In this document: positions 31,287 through 40,386 of the stretch, piece by piece | Position numbering within the stretch: position 1 is the first letter of the stretch | How the letters are laid out: every line of letters starts with the position of its first letter | Assembly (NCBI GenBank): GCA_016709995.1 | Contig: JADJLQ010000001.1 | Span: forward strand, 716,001 to 780,000 | Direction: 5' to 3' | Length of the DNA stretch: 64,000 bases | Origin: Saprospiraceae bacterium | GTDB lineage: Bacteria > Bacteroidota > Bacteroidia > Chitinophagales > Saprospiraceae | Program-made: the position numbers and the translations under genes | Notes under the pieces: model-generated | Databases searched by the model: none | Told to the model about the DNA's origin: nothing | The model's input: only the letters and a program-made list of their open reading frames with translations

Positions 31287-32376
31287 TGATATTCTCCCAG
31301 TCCTTTCCGTTTATAATAAGGTTTTTGAAAATTCTATTTTTTAAAAAAGTGTGTCTCAAAAGAAGAATGGCATAGTAATGACATTGGAATCGAAGCTTGT
31401 TTTTGTATTCAGTCCACAAATAAGTTTTAAAATAGAAAGCTAATTTGGCAACATACAAATGCATTTTCATCTGCAAGGAGAGAGTGGTATTGGCAATCGG
31501 AAAATCATAAGGCAGTAGCTTTAATTCAGGTGCCCAATATGCCTGGAGATATGCATATTGCGCTGGACTTAAAATTGAATAGGACCTGTTTATTCGTTGA
31601 TCTGTAAGCGGTTCGTCCAACCTTCCGAGAATCTGTCGCATGACTTCCTTATCTCGGGCATATTTTTTTCGGAACTGAAATGCCAACATACCTGGCTCAA
31701 AATTAATATTCAAAAAGGTGCAAATTTGTTGTAAAATCGGCTCAGGATTTCGAGTTAAGTCTTCGTAGGTGATCCGCAGTAAGTCTATTTTTTTGGGAAG
31801 ATGATGGGATTGCATGTTCTTCAGTCCTCTTTTTACCGTCACGGCAAAATGATATAGCCACTTGTTGGGCAATGGCGACTTATCAGGTGACAATATTGCT
31901 TCTGTTAAAGACACCACTATATCAAATGGATTCCTCAAAATCATAATAAACTGACTTTCAGGAATAGCTTCATTCAAAGTCGGTACGAAAAATGTGTTTT
32001 CGGGAGTTTTTTCCCCAAACCAGCTCGCTTTTTTTTCTTTAAGATAGTCACCGATCAAAGCATCATACCAGGTATTCGTAGATATTGGAAATTTAAATTC
32101 TCTGATTGCTTGCCGGGCCAGACAAAGGTTAATTGAGTCTTCGAAAAGATTGGTTCGGTGGTAATAATAATTGATGATGAGCAGATGTTTCCATTTGTCA
32201 CTGATTTCTTTGGTGGCATTTAAACGCCAATGTGTCATACCTGAAGACATTTCGGGACAAACCGCTACCTGTGAATGGGCATCGAGCATTTGTTCGAGAA
32301 GTGTTGTACCTGACCTATGTACGCCCAATATGAATAAAGCCGGCTTTTTCTTTATATTATTTATTGAAGCTTCCAT
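31180..32376 (-). CDS. Sulfotransferase-family protein
   Basis: The PAPS-binding P-loop is LGVHRSGTTLLEQMLDAH near the start, and the 3'-phosphate loop is visible as FIMILRNPFDIVVS. The protein transfers sulfate from PAPS to a carbohydrate, lipid or protein; the acceptor is unknown. The frame runs for 398 codons, but the last 30 or so (after GKDWENIID) overlap the UbiA remnant in another frame and look non-native. The true protein probably ended near 31,290. A membrane-associated glycan modification is plausible from the neighbours, as inference only. Confidence 0.8.
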   Translation of the reverse strand: MEASINNIKKKPALFILGVHRSGTTLLEQMLDAHSQVAVCPEMSSGMTHWRLNATKEISDKWKHLLIINYYYHRTNLFEDSINLCLARQAIREFKFPISTNTWYDALIGDYLKEKKASWFGEKTPENTFFVPTLNEAIPESQFIMILRNPFDIVVSLTEAILSPDKSPLPNKWLYHFAVTVKRGLKNMQSHHLPKKIDLLRITYEDLTRNPEPILQQICTFLNINFEPGMLAFQFRKKYARDKEVMRQILGRLDEPLTDQRINRSYSILSPAQYAYLQAYWAPELKLLPYDFPIANTTLSLQMKMHLYVAKLAFYFKTYLWTEYKNKLRFQCHYYAILLLRHTFLKNRIFKNLIINGKDWENIIDHGYNDKSRCNGWNDKLVILVGSYDYSIISVPYA

Positions 32377-32539
32377 GGCTGTAACAATACTGAATTATAT
32401 ACAACTCTTCAAATGAAAATTTGCAGCATTTACCCTGAACGACCAAGTCCATACTCTTTCTGTGTACATCCAAAAATTTATGATGGTTATCACGGAAAAA
32501 TGAAAGAAAAGTTATTCGACTTTACGGCATGATTATAAA

Positions 32540-33605
32540 TCAGTACCTGGTTTTTAATACGATTGCACCCAGATCTTTGATTTCGTCCTGTTCAGTAAAA
32601 AATACTTTTCCTTTTTTGGATAATACTTCCCAGGCTATATAGCTTGTAATGTCATCTATCACCTCTTTCGCAGAAGTATCACCGACCAATTCAAAGGTCC
32701 TGTCGCTGGTCATATGTACGGGTTGAGCAAAGTCCTGATGCACTATCAATAAGTCGCCACGACCGTCGATGGATGCTTGATAAATCTCCTGTAAGTCTGT
32801 CAAAACCATACCTTGTCCAACTGCTTCTCTTATATCGCTAATTGCTTCTGTTCTTCGTCTGTGTTGCAATTCACGTATGATTTCCCAGGCTTGTTTTGCA
32901 ATATGATGTGTGGTAGTATTATTGCAGTTGATATGTGCCAGTCCGCTATAAACCGAAGGTTTGTCAGCTACTTGCTGAAGCCTGCTATAATTGTCTTCTG
33001 TTTGCGACTACCACAATATTACTTCCCGTCTCATTATAGATGGTATAATTGCTTTGTCTATTGTATTCAAATATTCACGCACTAAATCGTCTAAATGTTT
33101 AGAATCACTCCCTTTGTCGGGTGTGTATTGTAATGCCTGTTGTCTGGAAAAGGAAAGTCATCATTTTTAACTTCGTTGATGATTTCATCATTGAGTGCCT
33201 TATACAAGATGGTGCCGCTTTGAGACAATAAAAGGATGTAATATTCTTCAGTTCTGATGTACGATTTCATCAAAGGACGAATATCAAATCTATCGGAGAT
33301 ATGAACGCCATTTTGAGTAATGGGCCAGGATGACTTAATTGTTTCAATGGTGTCGTTGGAAACATATATATGCAGGCTATCCAAATTGTGGTTGACATCA
33401 ATGTCGATCGTTGAAAGTTTTCTAAGGTGAGCTACATCCCTTTTGCCATATTCATGAATTACTCTTTCTTCTGCTTCATGAATAAGATTTTTAATACTAT
33501 TTCATCCTGGATATTGTCTGGATGTGTTCTGTGCGTATTTAGAATTGTGACACAAGGTGAGTTTTTTTCTAAGGCTAATTGTTCTAAGTTTTGTTTGATC
33601 GTCAT
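32540..33605 (-). CDS. baeRF-like (bacterial eRF1-like) protein, frameshifts near 33,490 and 32,900-33,090
   Basis: The reading starts MTIKQNLEQLALEKNSPCVTI (ATG at 33,605) and continues NLIHEAEERVIHEYGKRDVAHL in the next frame. It then gives LDSLHIYVSNDTIE, MKSYIRTEEYYILLLSQSGT and, after another break, RREAISDIREAVGQG-like sequence to a stop at 32,540. The order of an unusual beta-rich start, the FYxLxLS-type strand and a carboxyl tail with GDLLIVHQDF matches Bacteroidota members of the baeRF group (bacterial homologues of archaeal release factor domains). Their role in ribosome rescue is proposed, not proven. Length is about 355 residues. Confidence 0.6.
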
Positions 33606-33674
33606 TATTTATTTTTTTTAAAGATAAGCAATTTGGATCTAGAAGATAGATAAGTTTTTAAGTATTGGGGCCGG

Positions 33675-34663
33675 TTATTGTATTTCGTTTACTGATATGA
33701 GCTTCTGTTCAAAACAATCCAAGTTGTACAAAGTAGTCTTAGCAATATTTTGTAGTGAGGTTTCAGTGAGGAATCCCTGATGACTGGTGATCAACACATT
33801 TTTAAAAGTCATGAGCCGGGCGATGGTATCGTCCTGGAGAATATCTTCAGAATGATCTTCAAAAAAAAGTCCTGCTTCCTCTTCATATACATCCATTCCA
33901 AAATAGCCAATATGCTCGCTTTTTAAAGATTGTACGACATCGTTTGTATTCACCAATCCACCGCGACTCGTATTGATTAACATGACGCCTTGTTTCATAT
34001 TAGCTATACTGGACTTGTTAATTAAATGCTTCGTTTGTTCATTCAGTGGCAAATGCAAGGTGAGGATATCAGATTGTTTGCACAGTGATTCAAAATCAGT
34101 GTAGGTCACCTGATATTTTTGTTTTAGCTCCTCATTTTCGTTTTTGTCAAAAGCCAATAAGCGACAACCAAAACCGTGGAGAATACGGGCTATCACGCTT
34201 CCTATTTGTCCTGTGCCTATGATCCCCACAGTTTTTCCATTCATATCAAATCCGGTCAATCCATCCAGGGAAAAATTTTGTTCCATGATGCGATAGTGTG
34301 CACGTATCAATTTTCTATTGAGTGCGAGCATTAAGGCTATGGTGTGTTCAGCTACTGAATATGGAGAATAAGCAGGTACTCTTGCTACCCGGATACCAAG
34401 CTGCTTTGCTTTCAGAGATCCACATTATTATACCCGGCTGATCGCAGAGCAATGAATCTTACTCCCTGTTTATATAATATTTCGAGTACGGGTGCTGATG
34501 CATCATCGCTTACAAATAAACTTACCGCTTCAAATCCTGCACTTAAAGCAGCTGTTTCAATGGAGAGCGCAAGGTTAAAAAAATGCAATGCGTGATTGTC
34601 TGCTTTCGATTGTTCAAAATAAGGTTTTTCAAATTTGTGAAAACTATAGACCGCTGTTTTCAT
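33675..34663 (-). CDS. ldhA: D-lactate dehydrogenase (frameshift near 34,415)
   Basis: This NAD-dependent D-2-hydroxyacid dehydrogenase should reduce pyruvate to D-lactate in fermentation. The carboxyl domain has the Rossmann motif GIIGTGQIGSVIARI. The catalytic R, E and H lie in NTSRGGLVNT, DVYEEEAGLF and ITSHQGFLT. The amino domain (MKTAVYSFHKFEKPYF, IALRSAGYNNVDL) is in a different frame; one base near 34,415 restores RVARVPAYSPYSVAEHTIAL. The repaired length is 329 residues, equal to the classical LdhA. The acidic extension EEEAGLFFEDHSED is characteristic of the LdhA subgroup. Confidence 0.9.
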
Positions 34664-34700
34664 ATACTTAGCAATTTGCCTCTGTGCAGTTTAATTAAAT

Positions 34701-34919
34701 TTACTTTTGAAAGATATTTTCTAGAGGAATGAAAACTTCTAACAAACTATTTGATCGAGCAGTTTTTGCCATCAATCTAGTCACTTGATATGTAGACACT
34801 GAACCTCTACCGCTCAGATGATTTAAGAAAGCTGAAGATATTATTTCTTGATTTTTTATCGTTTTGACGACCGAGTGAATTGATGACTTTTCAATCTCCG
34901 AAGTTCTCCTCCAGATCAT
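34701..34919 (-). CDS. Small uncharacterised protein, start overlaps the upstream stop
   Basis: I do not recognise this 72-residue frame. Its ATG overlaps the TGA of the acidic protein upstream (ATGA, 34,916-34,919), a layout typical of coupled genes. It is basic and serine-rich, with no membrane helix. The overlap is the only support, so it may be a chance frame. Confidence 0.35.
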   Translation of the reverse strand: MIWRRTSEIEKSSIHSVVKTIKNQEIISSAFLNHLSGRGSVSTYQVTRLMAKTARSNSLLEVFIPLENIFQK

Positions 34920-35271
34920 TGCATATCTCCACCGATGCTATAACTGCTATTCTCTTCGTCTTCACTCCCTATCTTCTCCTCCTCATCATCCAACTCAGAG
35001 CCTGGGACATCCAAATCTCCACCTGACAGGTCATCATTAAAATCCTTTTCATTTCTTGAACCAATACCTGTACTCTCGTTTGGGGTTTTTGTTTTTGAAA
35101 TGTCGTCAGGCTTAATGGACGCCTCTTTTTTTGCATTGAAGTAGATATCCTGATCAGCTGGATAAGGTGGATATCCAGGTGTCTTTTTTCTTCCTTATTC
35201 AACGTAGGATCAGGAATGTTTTTGTTCTGCTCATTTTCATAGTGGTGTATTTTATTCAAAGGTAGGTACAT
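34916..35271 (-). CDS. Conserved small acidic Bacteroidota protein (frameshift near 35,185)
   Basis: The first frame begins MYLPLNKIHHYENEQNKNI. After one base near 35,185 the reading becomes PGYPPYPADQDIYFNAKKE, NEKDFNDDLSGGDLDVPG and SELDDEEEKIGSEDEENSSY. The DLDVPGSELDD and IGSEDEENxxYSxGGD motifs recur in a family of short acidic proteins of unknown function in Bacteroidota. Restored length is 118 residues. No membrane helix or cysteine is present. It is probably cytoplasmic. Confidence 0.65.
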
Positions 35272-35451
35272 TGCACCAGATAGGGTTAAATACTTATAAA
35301 ATCAATCAGACTAACCTTGTGTTAGTCGTAGGCATCCGGGGCTTCGTCAGCGCTGGGGGCGGTCTCCAATCCAGGAGTAAAGCTACAAAGTAACCTAAAA
35401 AATATTTAAAAAGAGAAAGGGAAATCTAATAGCTATTTTCGTTGAAAAATA

Positions 35452-35459
35452 TATCTTTG
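35452..35459 (+). promoter_or_regulatory. -7 box TATCTTTG before tRNA-Ser
   Basis: An exact TAnnTTTG match 25 bp before the first base of the tRNA. Confidence 0.65.
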
Positions 35460-35484
35460 CACCCTCGTAATCGAGGACCAGAAT

Positions 35485-35571
35485 GGAGAGATGGCAGAGC
35501 GGTTTAATGCGGCAGTCTTGAAAACTGTTGACGGCGTGAGTCGTCCCGGGGTTCGAATCCCTGTCTCTCCG
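35485..35571 (+). tRNA. tRNA-Ser(UGA)
   Basis: The 87-nt gene folds as a type II tRNA. The acceptor stem pairs GGAGAGA (35,485-35,491) with TCTCTCC (35,564-35,570), the discriminator is G, the anticodon loop CTTGAAA reads UGA, and there is a long variable arm. The T arm is CGGGGTTCGAATCCCTG. The 3' CCA is not encoded. Its 3' end is the attachment site of the island and is regenerated at the left junction. Confidence 0.97.
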
Positions 35572-35573
35572 CA
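35560..35573 (+). repeat. Left attachment core (attL), 14 bp
   Basis: CCTGTCTCTCCGCA at the tRNA-Ser 3' end is repeated exactly at 57,690-57,703. It is the probable crossover region of the integrase. Confidence 0.9.
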
Positions 35574-35588
35574 AAGCTAAAACCATAT

Positions 35589-35622
35589 AGCCTTGTATAT
35601 CAATGATATATGAGGCTTTTTT
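35589..35622 (+). terminator. Terminator downstream of tRNA-Ser, island-borne
   Basis: A near-perfect inverted repeat (AGCCTTGTATATCA / TGATATATGAGGCT, two G-T pairs) is followed by six T. It lies just inside the island and replaces the original chromosomal terminator now at 57,707-57,742. Confidence 0.75.
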
Positions 35623-35629
35623 GTTTTAG

Positions 35630-35649
35630 AGTTGTCGTTCTAGTTGTCG
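35630..35649 (+). promoter_or_regulatory. Paired AGTTGTCG boxes, left end: candidate integrase arm sites
   Basis: AGTTGTCG occurs at 35,630-35,637 and 35,642-35,649 (12 bp start to start). The same pair, spacing and orientation appears at 57,562-57,581 near the right end. Arm-type integrase binding is inferred from position and symmetry. Confidence 0.6.
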
Positions 35650-36279
35650 TAATAGCGTTATCCAGCTTCGACCAAAAAACAGTTTTATAGCCAATTAGAC
35701 TTTAACAGCAAAGATTCTTATATTCAAGAAAAAGTATCTCACCAGAGTCATTAATTCTCAAAGCGGGATAGAAGTGGCCAGAAAGAATTCAATCCCGTAG
35801 GCTTTCAGTTCGTTGAACAACTATTTACTAAACTAATGATAATTATTGTAAAAACTGATGGCTTTTAAAACTAGAGTTGGCTTTTCATATTCCTAAAAAC
35901 TACAGGGGGGATGAACGAAAAATACAGAAGAGGGGGGGATGGTCGATAGATACTTCAGTTCAAGAGCCATATTGGAGGGTATAAAGTAAGTTATCGATGA
36001 CCTCATTGATCTTATTTAGTCTGGCATGATCACAACGAATAAAATATGTATCCTGTTACAAAAAGTAGATTATAGGATAGTCTCTATGAGGAGCTAAATA
36101 TTAAACTCGTTTGCAACGGAAAAGAGTTGTCTAGGAAGTATGTCACAAGTACAAGCATGTTGGGTTGATAATTTAAGCATACCCTGAACCATCAATAAAA
36201 TGCAATAGATTGATTTTTCCCAATTATTGGTAAAAACTACCCTAATTTTAACAATTGTTTCATCATAACTGCCTATAAA
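35650..36279. other. Non-coding or decayed stretch at the island left end
   Basis: About 630 bp without a convincing gene. A 65-codon minus-strand frame (36,094-36,291) lacks recognisable features. Short purine-rich runs are present (around 35,905-35,940). It may hold recombination or regulatory sites. Confidence 0.5.
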
Positions 36280-36657
36280 ATGAGCCTTCAAGCTGTCCTT
36301 TCTAAAATTCTCCTCTGGACTTTTTGTACGATCTTATGGATTCCTTTAACTCAAGCTCAAGATCTTTACAAGACTCCATCGGGCAAAAAGTACCATCTGG
36401 CTTCCTGTAGAATGGTTGAAAATGTCTCAATGAAGTTATTGACCTTAGAAGCAATTAAAGACTTTGGTTTAGAACCATGTAAAATATGTAAACCGCCTTT
36501 GATAGCTGGCTCAAAGACTCTTTTGAATATAGGATCTTCAAATAAAGCCGTAGGAGTGGCAAATACTGTTCAATGTAAAGGCAAAACAAAAAAGGGCACC
36601 AGATGTCTACACAGGACAAGCATAGCCAATGGATATTGTTTCCAACATGTAAAATGA
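36280..36657 (+). CDS. Secreted small Cys-rich protein, YHxxxC/CxxC plus zinc-knuckle-like tail (paralogue 1)
   Basis: A signal peptide (to about residue 27, ending LTQAQ) precedes a module with KTPSGKKYHLASC and EPCKICKPP. After a linker a second module, VQCKGKTKKGTRCLHR and GYCFQHV, has the Cys/His pattern of DUF5763-like zinc-binding tails. The protein at 40,387 shares both modules in the same order. Metal binding is inferred from the cysteines and histidines; the function is unknown. It should be periplasmic or extracellular. The 125-residue frame is intact. Confidence 0.75.
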   Translation: MSLQAVLSKILLWTFCTILWIPLTQAQDLYKTPSGKKYHLASCRMVENVSMKLLTLEAIKDFGLEPCKICKPPLIAGSKTLLNIGSSNKAVGVANTVQCKGKTKKGTRCLHRTSIANGYCFQHVK

Positions 36658-36978
36658 CAGGTCTTTTTGCAAAGTAACTTTTTGCACGAAAAGCTGCAAC
36701 AACTCAGATTCGGTAAGGATTCTCTATATCTACAGTATACTTCCCAGAGCGATTATGAGCAGCCCGTCGATACATGGAAACACGCCTGAAGAAGCTGCAT
36801 CTTTAAAAACAGATTTCAATCAGATTCTTCTCAATAAATGATGTTGGCAAAAAAGGAAAAGTGCATCTCGCACAGGGTTCAATATGAGAAGGGAATTGAA
36901 GAAATAATCCGTCGGATGAAGGATTTTAGAAAACTGAAAAGAAACATCATATAATATGAATTAATGAGTTTTAACTAT
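36658..36978. other. No gene seen
   Basis: About 320 bp between two small secreted-protein genes. Short broken frames occur but no start, motif or repeat supports a gene. A promoter box ends the stretch. Confidence 0.5.
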
Positions 36979-36986
36979 TATATTTG
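36979..36986 (+). promoter_or_regulatory. -7 box TATATTTG
   Basis: An exact TAnnTTTG match 18 bp before the ATG at 37,005. It overlaps a possible TTG start, which favours the ATG. Confidence 0.5.
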
Positions 36987-37004
36987 ATTGAAAGACAAAG
37001 GATT

Positions 37005-37250
37005 ATGATTTTAAATTCAACCATGTTTTCATTTTTATTATTTATTTCATCCTTTGCAATTCATGACACTGAACCAAAATATTACTTAATTTGTACGGGA
37101 AAACACTCCAAATCTTATCACAAAGATTATTCTAATCCCTCTGAGTATTGCAGAGGTTTAAAGTCTTGTGGTTCTGCAATTAAAAGATTGGAATCTAGGG
37201 AGGCTATTTCAGATAGACCAGATCCTTGTGATTTTTGTTTTGGACATTAA
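37005..37250 (+). CDS. Secreted small Cys-rich protein (paralogue-like 3)
   Basis: The 81-residue product has a hydrophobic signal (MILNSTMFSFLLFISSFAIH). Then come YYLICTGKHSKSYH, EYCRGLKSCGSAIKRL and DPCDFCFGH. The YH, CRGLxxC and PCxxC spacing resembles small Bacteroidota proteins that also share the YH...C...CxxC pattern of the genes at 36,280 and 40,387, but it lacks their tail module. The function is unknown; zinc binding is a guess. Confidence 0.65.
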   Translation: MILNSTMFSFLLFISSFAIHDTEPKYYLICTGKHSKSYHKDYSNPSEYCRGLKSCGSAIKRLESREAISDRPDPCDFCFGH

Positions 37251-37349
37251 ACTTCAATTGTCGATTCATAGGTTCATTTTGAATTAACTAAGTTAAATAG
37301 TTTATTTATATTAGCTTGTTTATTTCCAAGATATTAAAAACTATTATCA

Positions 37350-38181
37350 ATGTTTGAATTCAACCGTGAAGACAATTTCAAACCATCAAGTCATGCTTTA
37401 AACTTGTGGCAATGGACACCTAAAAAGTGCTACCAATTCATATAAAGTACATCGGCCTGGATTATTTAATTATCCTAATTATGCATGGCACGGTTTAGGA
37501 GTCATATTAATTCTTATTTTAGAATTTGGTGCAACATATTATGCATTTTCTAAAGGAGTTCGTGTTGAGGCTATACTTGTTTCAATTGCTGTAGATTTTT
37601 TCCTCGCATTGACTTCTCACGTTTGGGTTTTAAATCTTAACAAGGATAAGAATGCTTTAGTTTTTAGCAATAATATTGAAATTCAAAAACTTGAAAGAAG
37701 AATTTCCAGGACAAATATAATAAGAGGATTTTTTCAATTACTTATTATTTGTTTAGGATTTTTTAAGTTTTTTTGGTTTTATTCGGTATATCAAATATTT
37801 GATGCAACGGCTCTCTTTATTTTTGTTTGTTACATGTTGGCTGCTGTATTGCATGTTTTATGCACTGGGTATTTCTTTTTCACATTGGCAGCTTCTTTTG
37901 TTTTAAGCTATCAACATTCGTTATATCTAAAATCAAATGGCAAGAATTTTCATTTTGATCCATTGAAACCAATGTCGTTTATGATAAATACATCACTTGA
38001 TTTAACTGAATGTAACGCGGGCAGGCATTCAATACAAAAGAAAGGTAATAATTTCTATTTTGAAATTAATGGCATCCTACTTGATTCTGAATTAAATGAT
38101 ATGATTGGGCGTCAGCTCAAAGAAGAACAACAGCAGGTTGTTGCAATTGAAGGTGTCAGAGTTCAGTATAATATGCTTTAA
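37350..38181 (+). CDS. Multi-pass membrane protein of unknown function (frameshift near 37,426)
   Basis: The ATG at 37,350 opens MFEFNREDNFKPSSHALNLW. An extra A in the run at about 37,423-37,427 shifts the frame, after which TNSYKVHRPGLFNYPNYAW leads into the long frame from 37,570 onward. The restored protein is about 276 residues with some five membrane helices (LGVILILILEFGATYY, ILVSIAVDFFLALTSH, LLIICLGFFKFFWFY, LFIFVCYMLAAVLHVL, FFFTLAASFVLSY). The carboxyl 70 residues are soluble. The next gene starts 14 bp on, so they may be co-transcribed. No family recognised. Confidence 0.65.
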
Positions 38182-38195
38182 TTAAAATATAAAAT

Positions 38196-39482
38196 ATGAA
38201 ATCAATTTTATACATTATCTCAGTTATATGGTTTTTATTTCTTTCTTGCAAGAATAACGAGCCAGTCTTTTATGAACTAAAAATTATAAGTTTTGCTTCA
38301 ATCAATAAATTGGGTACATCAGAAGTAAATCGGGACATCAGTGAACTGATAAGTAGTTTAGAATTAAATGGAAGGCTTTATATTCCTGTAGTTACCATTC
38401 AAAGAGTGGGTGTGTCAAAAAACTTACAACTATTGGGAGAAATCACTGCTGGATGTGCAGGTGATTTAGGGAATAAAGAATTTGTTGATAAATCAATTTC
38501 AAAAGTTTTACAAGGCTTGACTTTACCAGAAGAATATATGGATGATAATATTATTTCAGAAGATACAATAAATTTATATTTTGAGAGATTGCAAAGAGAT
38601 ACTTTAAAGAAATTGATCATATTTGATCCTGACATACAGGAAGATAAAAGAAAGTATAAATTTTCTAATATTAAAAGCCTTCATCAAGAATTTATCAATA
38701 TTCTAAATGGTAATATAAAACACCCAATTAATGTTATTTATAAACTACCAATCCCTAATGACCCAATTCAGGAGACTGAAAGAAAAATAATTGAACTACC
38801 TATTACCCCACAGAGAATTGAAGATGAAACAAAAAATATAATTCAAATTAAAAATATTACTAGGAGAAATTCTAAGTTGGATTCTTTATATAAATCAATT
38901 TCCAATCTAATCGACGATTCCCCTTCTGATTACAAATTGTATTTATTGAGAGTTTACAACAGAATTGAATATAATAACATGTTAACAGCGCTCAGAGATT
39001 TACGTAGTTCGGCAGTCGCAGCAATTAGCACAGGCAATTCAAGTGAGTTAATTAGAATTATGGAAATTGAAAAATCTTCTAGATTAATTAGACTTTATCA
39101 AAACAGGAAACCTCATTTTCAGTCTATTCTTTGGGCTCTACAGGAAGAAGATCCATCATTGATAGAAATTATTAAAGGTGAGCTTATGAAGGAAGGAAAT
39201 TCATATATACTGTATTTGGATCAAGGTTCAGTGTTTACTTCAAGAACTTTTCCAAATTATAGGATATCTACACTAGGTCGGAAAACTGATGGTACAATAA
39301 CTATGAGTTTATATTTACCTTGTGCGACATCAGAAAATTCAGAGCTAAGTATAAATAGAGATCTAATTATTGGACAAGCAATTTCAGGAAAGTATTGCAA
39401 TGACACTTGGAATGTAAATATTGTCAATGAGAGTGCAATGAATAAAAGCTTTATTAAATTTAGGTTAATTGTTAGTCAATAA
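38196..39482 (+). CDS. Unrecognised lipoprotein
   Basis: A lipoprotein signal (ISVIWFLFLSCKNN, Cys about residue 19) begins this 428-residue protein. The body alternates beta-like stretches (ELKIISFASINKLG, RLYIPVVTIQRVG) with a charged helical middle (ITRRNSKLDSLYKSI). The carboxyl part contains MSLYLPCATSENS. I found no catalytic motif. The length and intact frame support a real gene. With the membrane protein before it, it may form a small envelope-located cargo unit of the island. Confidence 0.7.
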   Translation: MKSILYIISVIWFLFLSCKNNEPVFYELKIISFASINKLGTSEVNRDISELISSLELNGRLYIPVVTIQRVGVSKNLQLLGEITAGCAGDLGNKEFVDKSISKVLQGLTLPEEYMDDNIISEDTINLYFERLQRDTLKKLIIFDPDIQEDKRKYKFSNIKSLHQEFINILNGNIKHPINVIYKLPIPNDPIQETERKIIELPITPQRIEDETKNIIQIKNITRRNSKLDSLYKSISNLIDDSPSDYKLYLLRVYNRIEYNNMLTALRDLRSSAVAAISTGNSSELIRIMEIEKSSRLIRLYQNRKPHFQSILWALQEEDPSLIEIIKGELMKEGNSYILYLDQGSVFTSRTFPNYRISTLGRKTDGTITMSLYLPCATSENSELSINRDLIIGQAISGKYCNDTWNVNIVNESAMNKSFIKFRLIVSQ

Positions 39483-39785
39483 GGGTAAATTATTTACAGA
39501 CACAAATATTATCCCTCACTTAATGCTATTAGACCAAATCGACAGACACATAATATAAGCCACTATAGTTTGTGGTTGTCTAACCCAAAACGATAGGGTC
39601 AAATGGAATTAACTGTCACTCATTCAATGGATTGGCTATGTGTCATAGAAAGATATTGAAATTTCATAATTGAATTGACCTTAAATGAACTTTAAACTGA
39701 GGGTCCAACCATATTGTCGACAATAACGCTTTTTATTGATTTTATCTTTATATTTGGTAATCTCTTTTATTATTCTGTTTAACTC
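39483..39785. other. Intergenic with a palindrome and a promoter box
   Basis: About 300 bp. It contains the 12-bp palindrome ATTGTCGACAAT at 39,713-39,724 and the -7 box TATATTTG at 39,749-39,756, about 30 bp before the next gene. The palindrome contains TTGTCG, the core of the end boxes, but as an inverted pair; a link is speculative. Confidence 0.5.
39749..39756 (+). promoter_or_regulatory. -7 box TATATTTG
   Basis: An exact TAnnTTTG match 29 bp before the ATG at 39,786. Confidence 0.5.
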
Positions 39786-40358
39786 ATGATAAGACTAATG
39801 AAAATATTGACCTTAACAATATTTTCATATATTTTTAATTCTCAAGCCACCATTGCTCAAAATTGTGGTGTAGAACGCTGGAACATAAAGACCTTAACCG
39901 ATAAAGATACAACACTAATAGATTTTAGTAAATTCATAAAATCAACGGTTCACGATCAAAATCAATTAGAAATTCCCGAGTCAAGGACTACTCGATTAAA
40001 GTCGGAGACAATCATTTATTCAATAGACTGCTTTATAGTCGGTTATAAAAAGGATGCAAATGACAAAGATATTCATATAATAATTGAAGACTTAAATACA
40101 GACGAAACAATGGTAATAGAAATTCCTAGTTACGAATGCTTTGAAATCCAAAAGTCAAGTAGATATGCATTGTTTAAGGAACTTCAGGAATGGTTTAACT
40201 CTAATGTTGGGCAACCTAGATCTAAATTTGAGTTCTTAGAAACTCATATCCCTGTAACAATCACTGGAGTAGGGTTTTTTGACTCCCATCACGGTCAAAT
40301 TGGAATGGCTGGCAATGGCCGTGAAATTCACCCTGTTTTATCAATACAACTAAGGTAA
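39786..40358 (+). CDS. Secreted conserved protein with HGQxGxAxNGREIHPV motif
   Basis: A signal peptide (start at 39,786 or 39,798, ending TIAQ) precedes NCGVERWNIKTLTDKDTTLI, YSIDCFIVGYKKDAND and a carboxyl motif HHGQIGMAGNGREIHPVLSI. I recall a widespread family of uncharacterised exported proteins with the same opening and closing motifs, but I cannot name it or its activity. The conserved NGREIHPV suggests a catalytic or binding site (inference). It sits 28 bp before a Cys-rich secreted gene and is probably transcribed with it. Confidence 0.7.
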   Translation: MIRLMKILTLTIFSYIFNSQATIAQNCGVERWNIKTLTDKDTTLIDFSKFIKSTVHDQNQLEIPESRTTRLKSETIIYSIDCFIVGYKKDANDKDIHIIIEDLNTDETMVIEIPSYECFEIQKSSRYALFKELQEWFNSNVGQPRSKFEFLETHIPVTITGVGFFDSHHGQIGMAGNGREIHPVLSIQLR

Positions 40359-40386
40359 ATACATTTACATTAAATCATACCTCGAA

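Noticed and set aside
36094..36291. 65-codon minus-strand frame at the island left end
   Set aside because: No start context, motif or neighbour support; it overlaps the signal peptide of the gene at 36,280.
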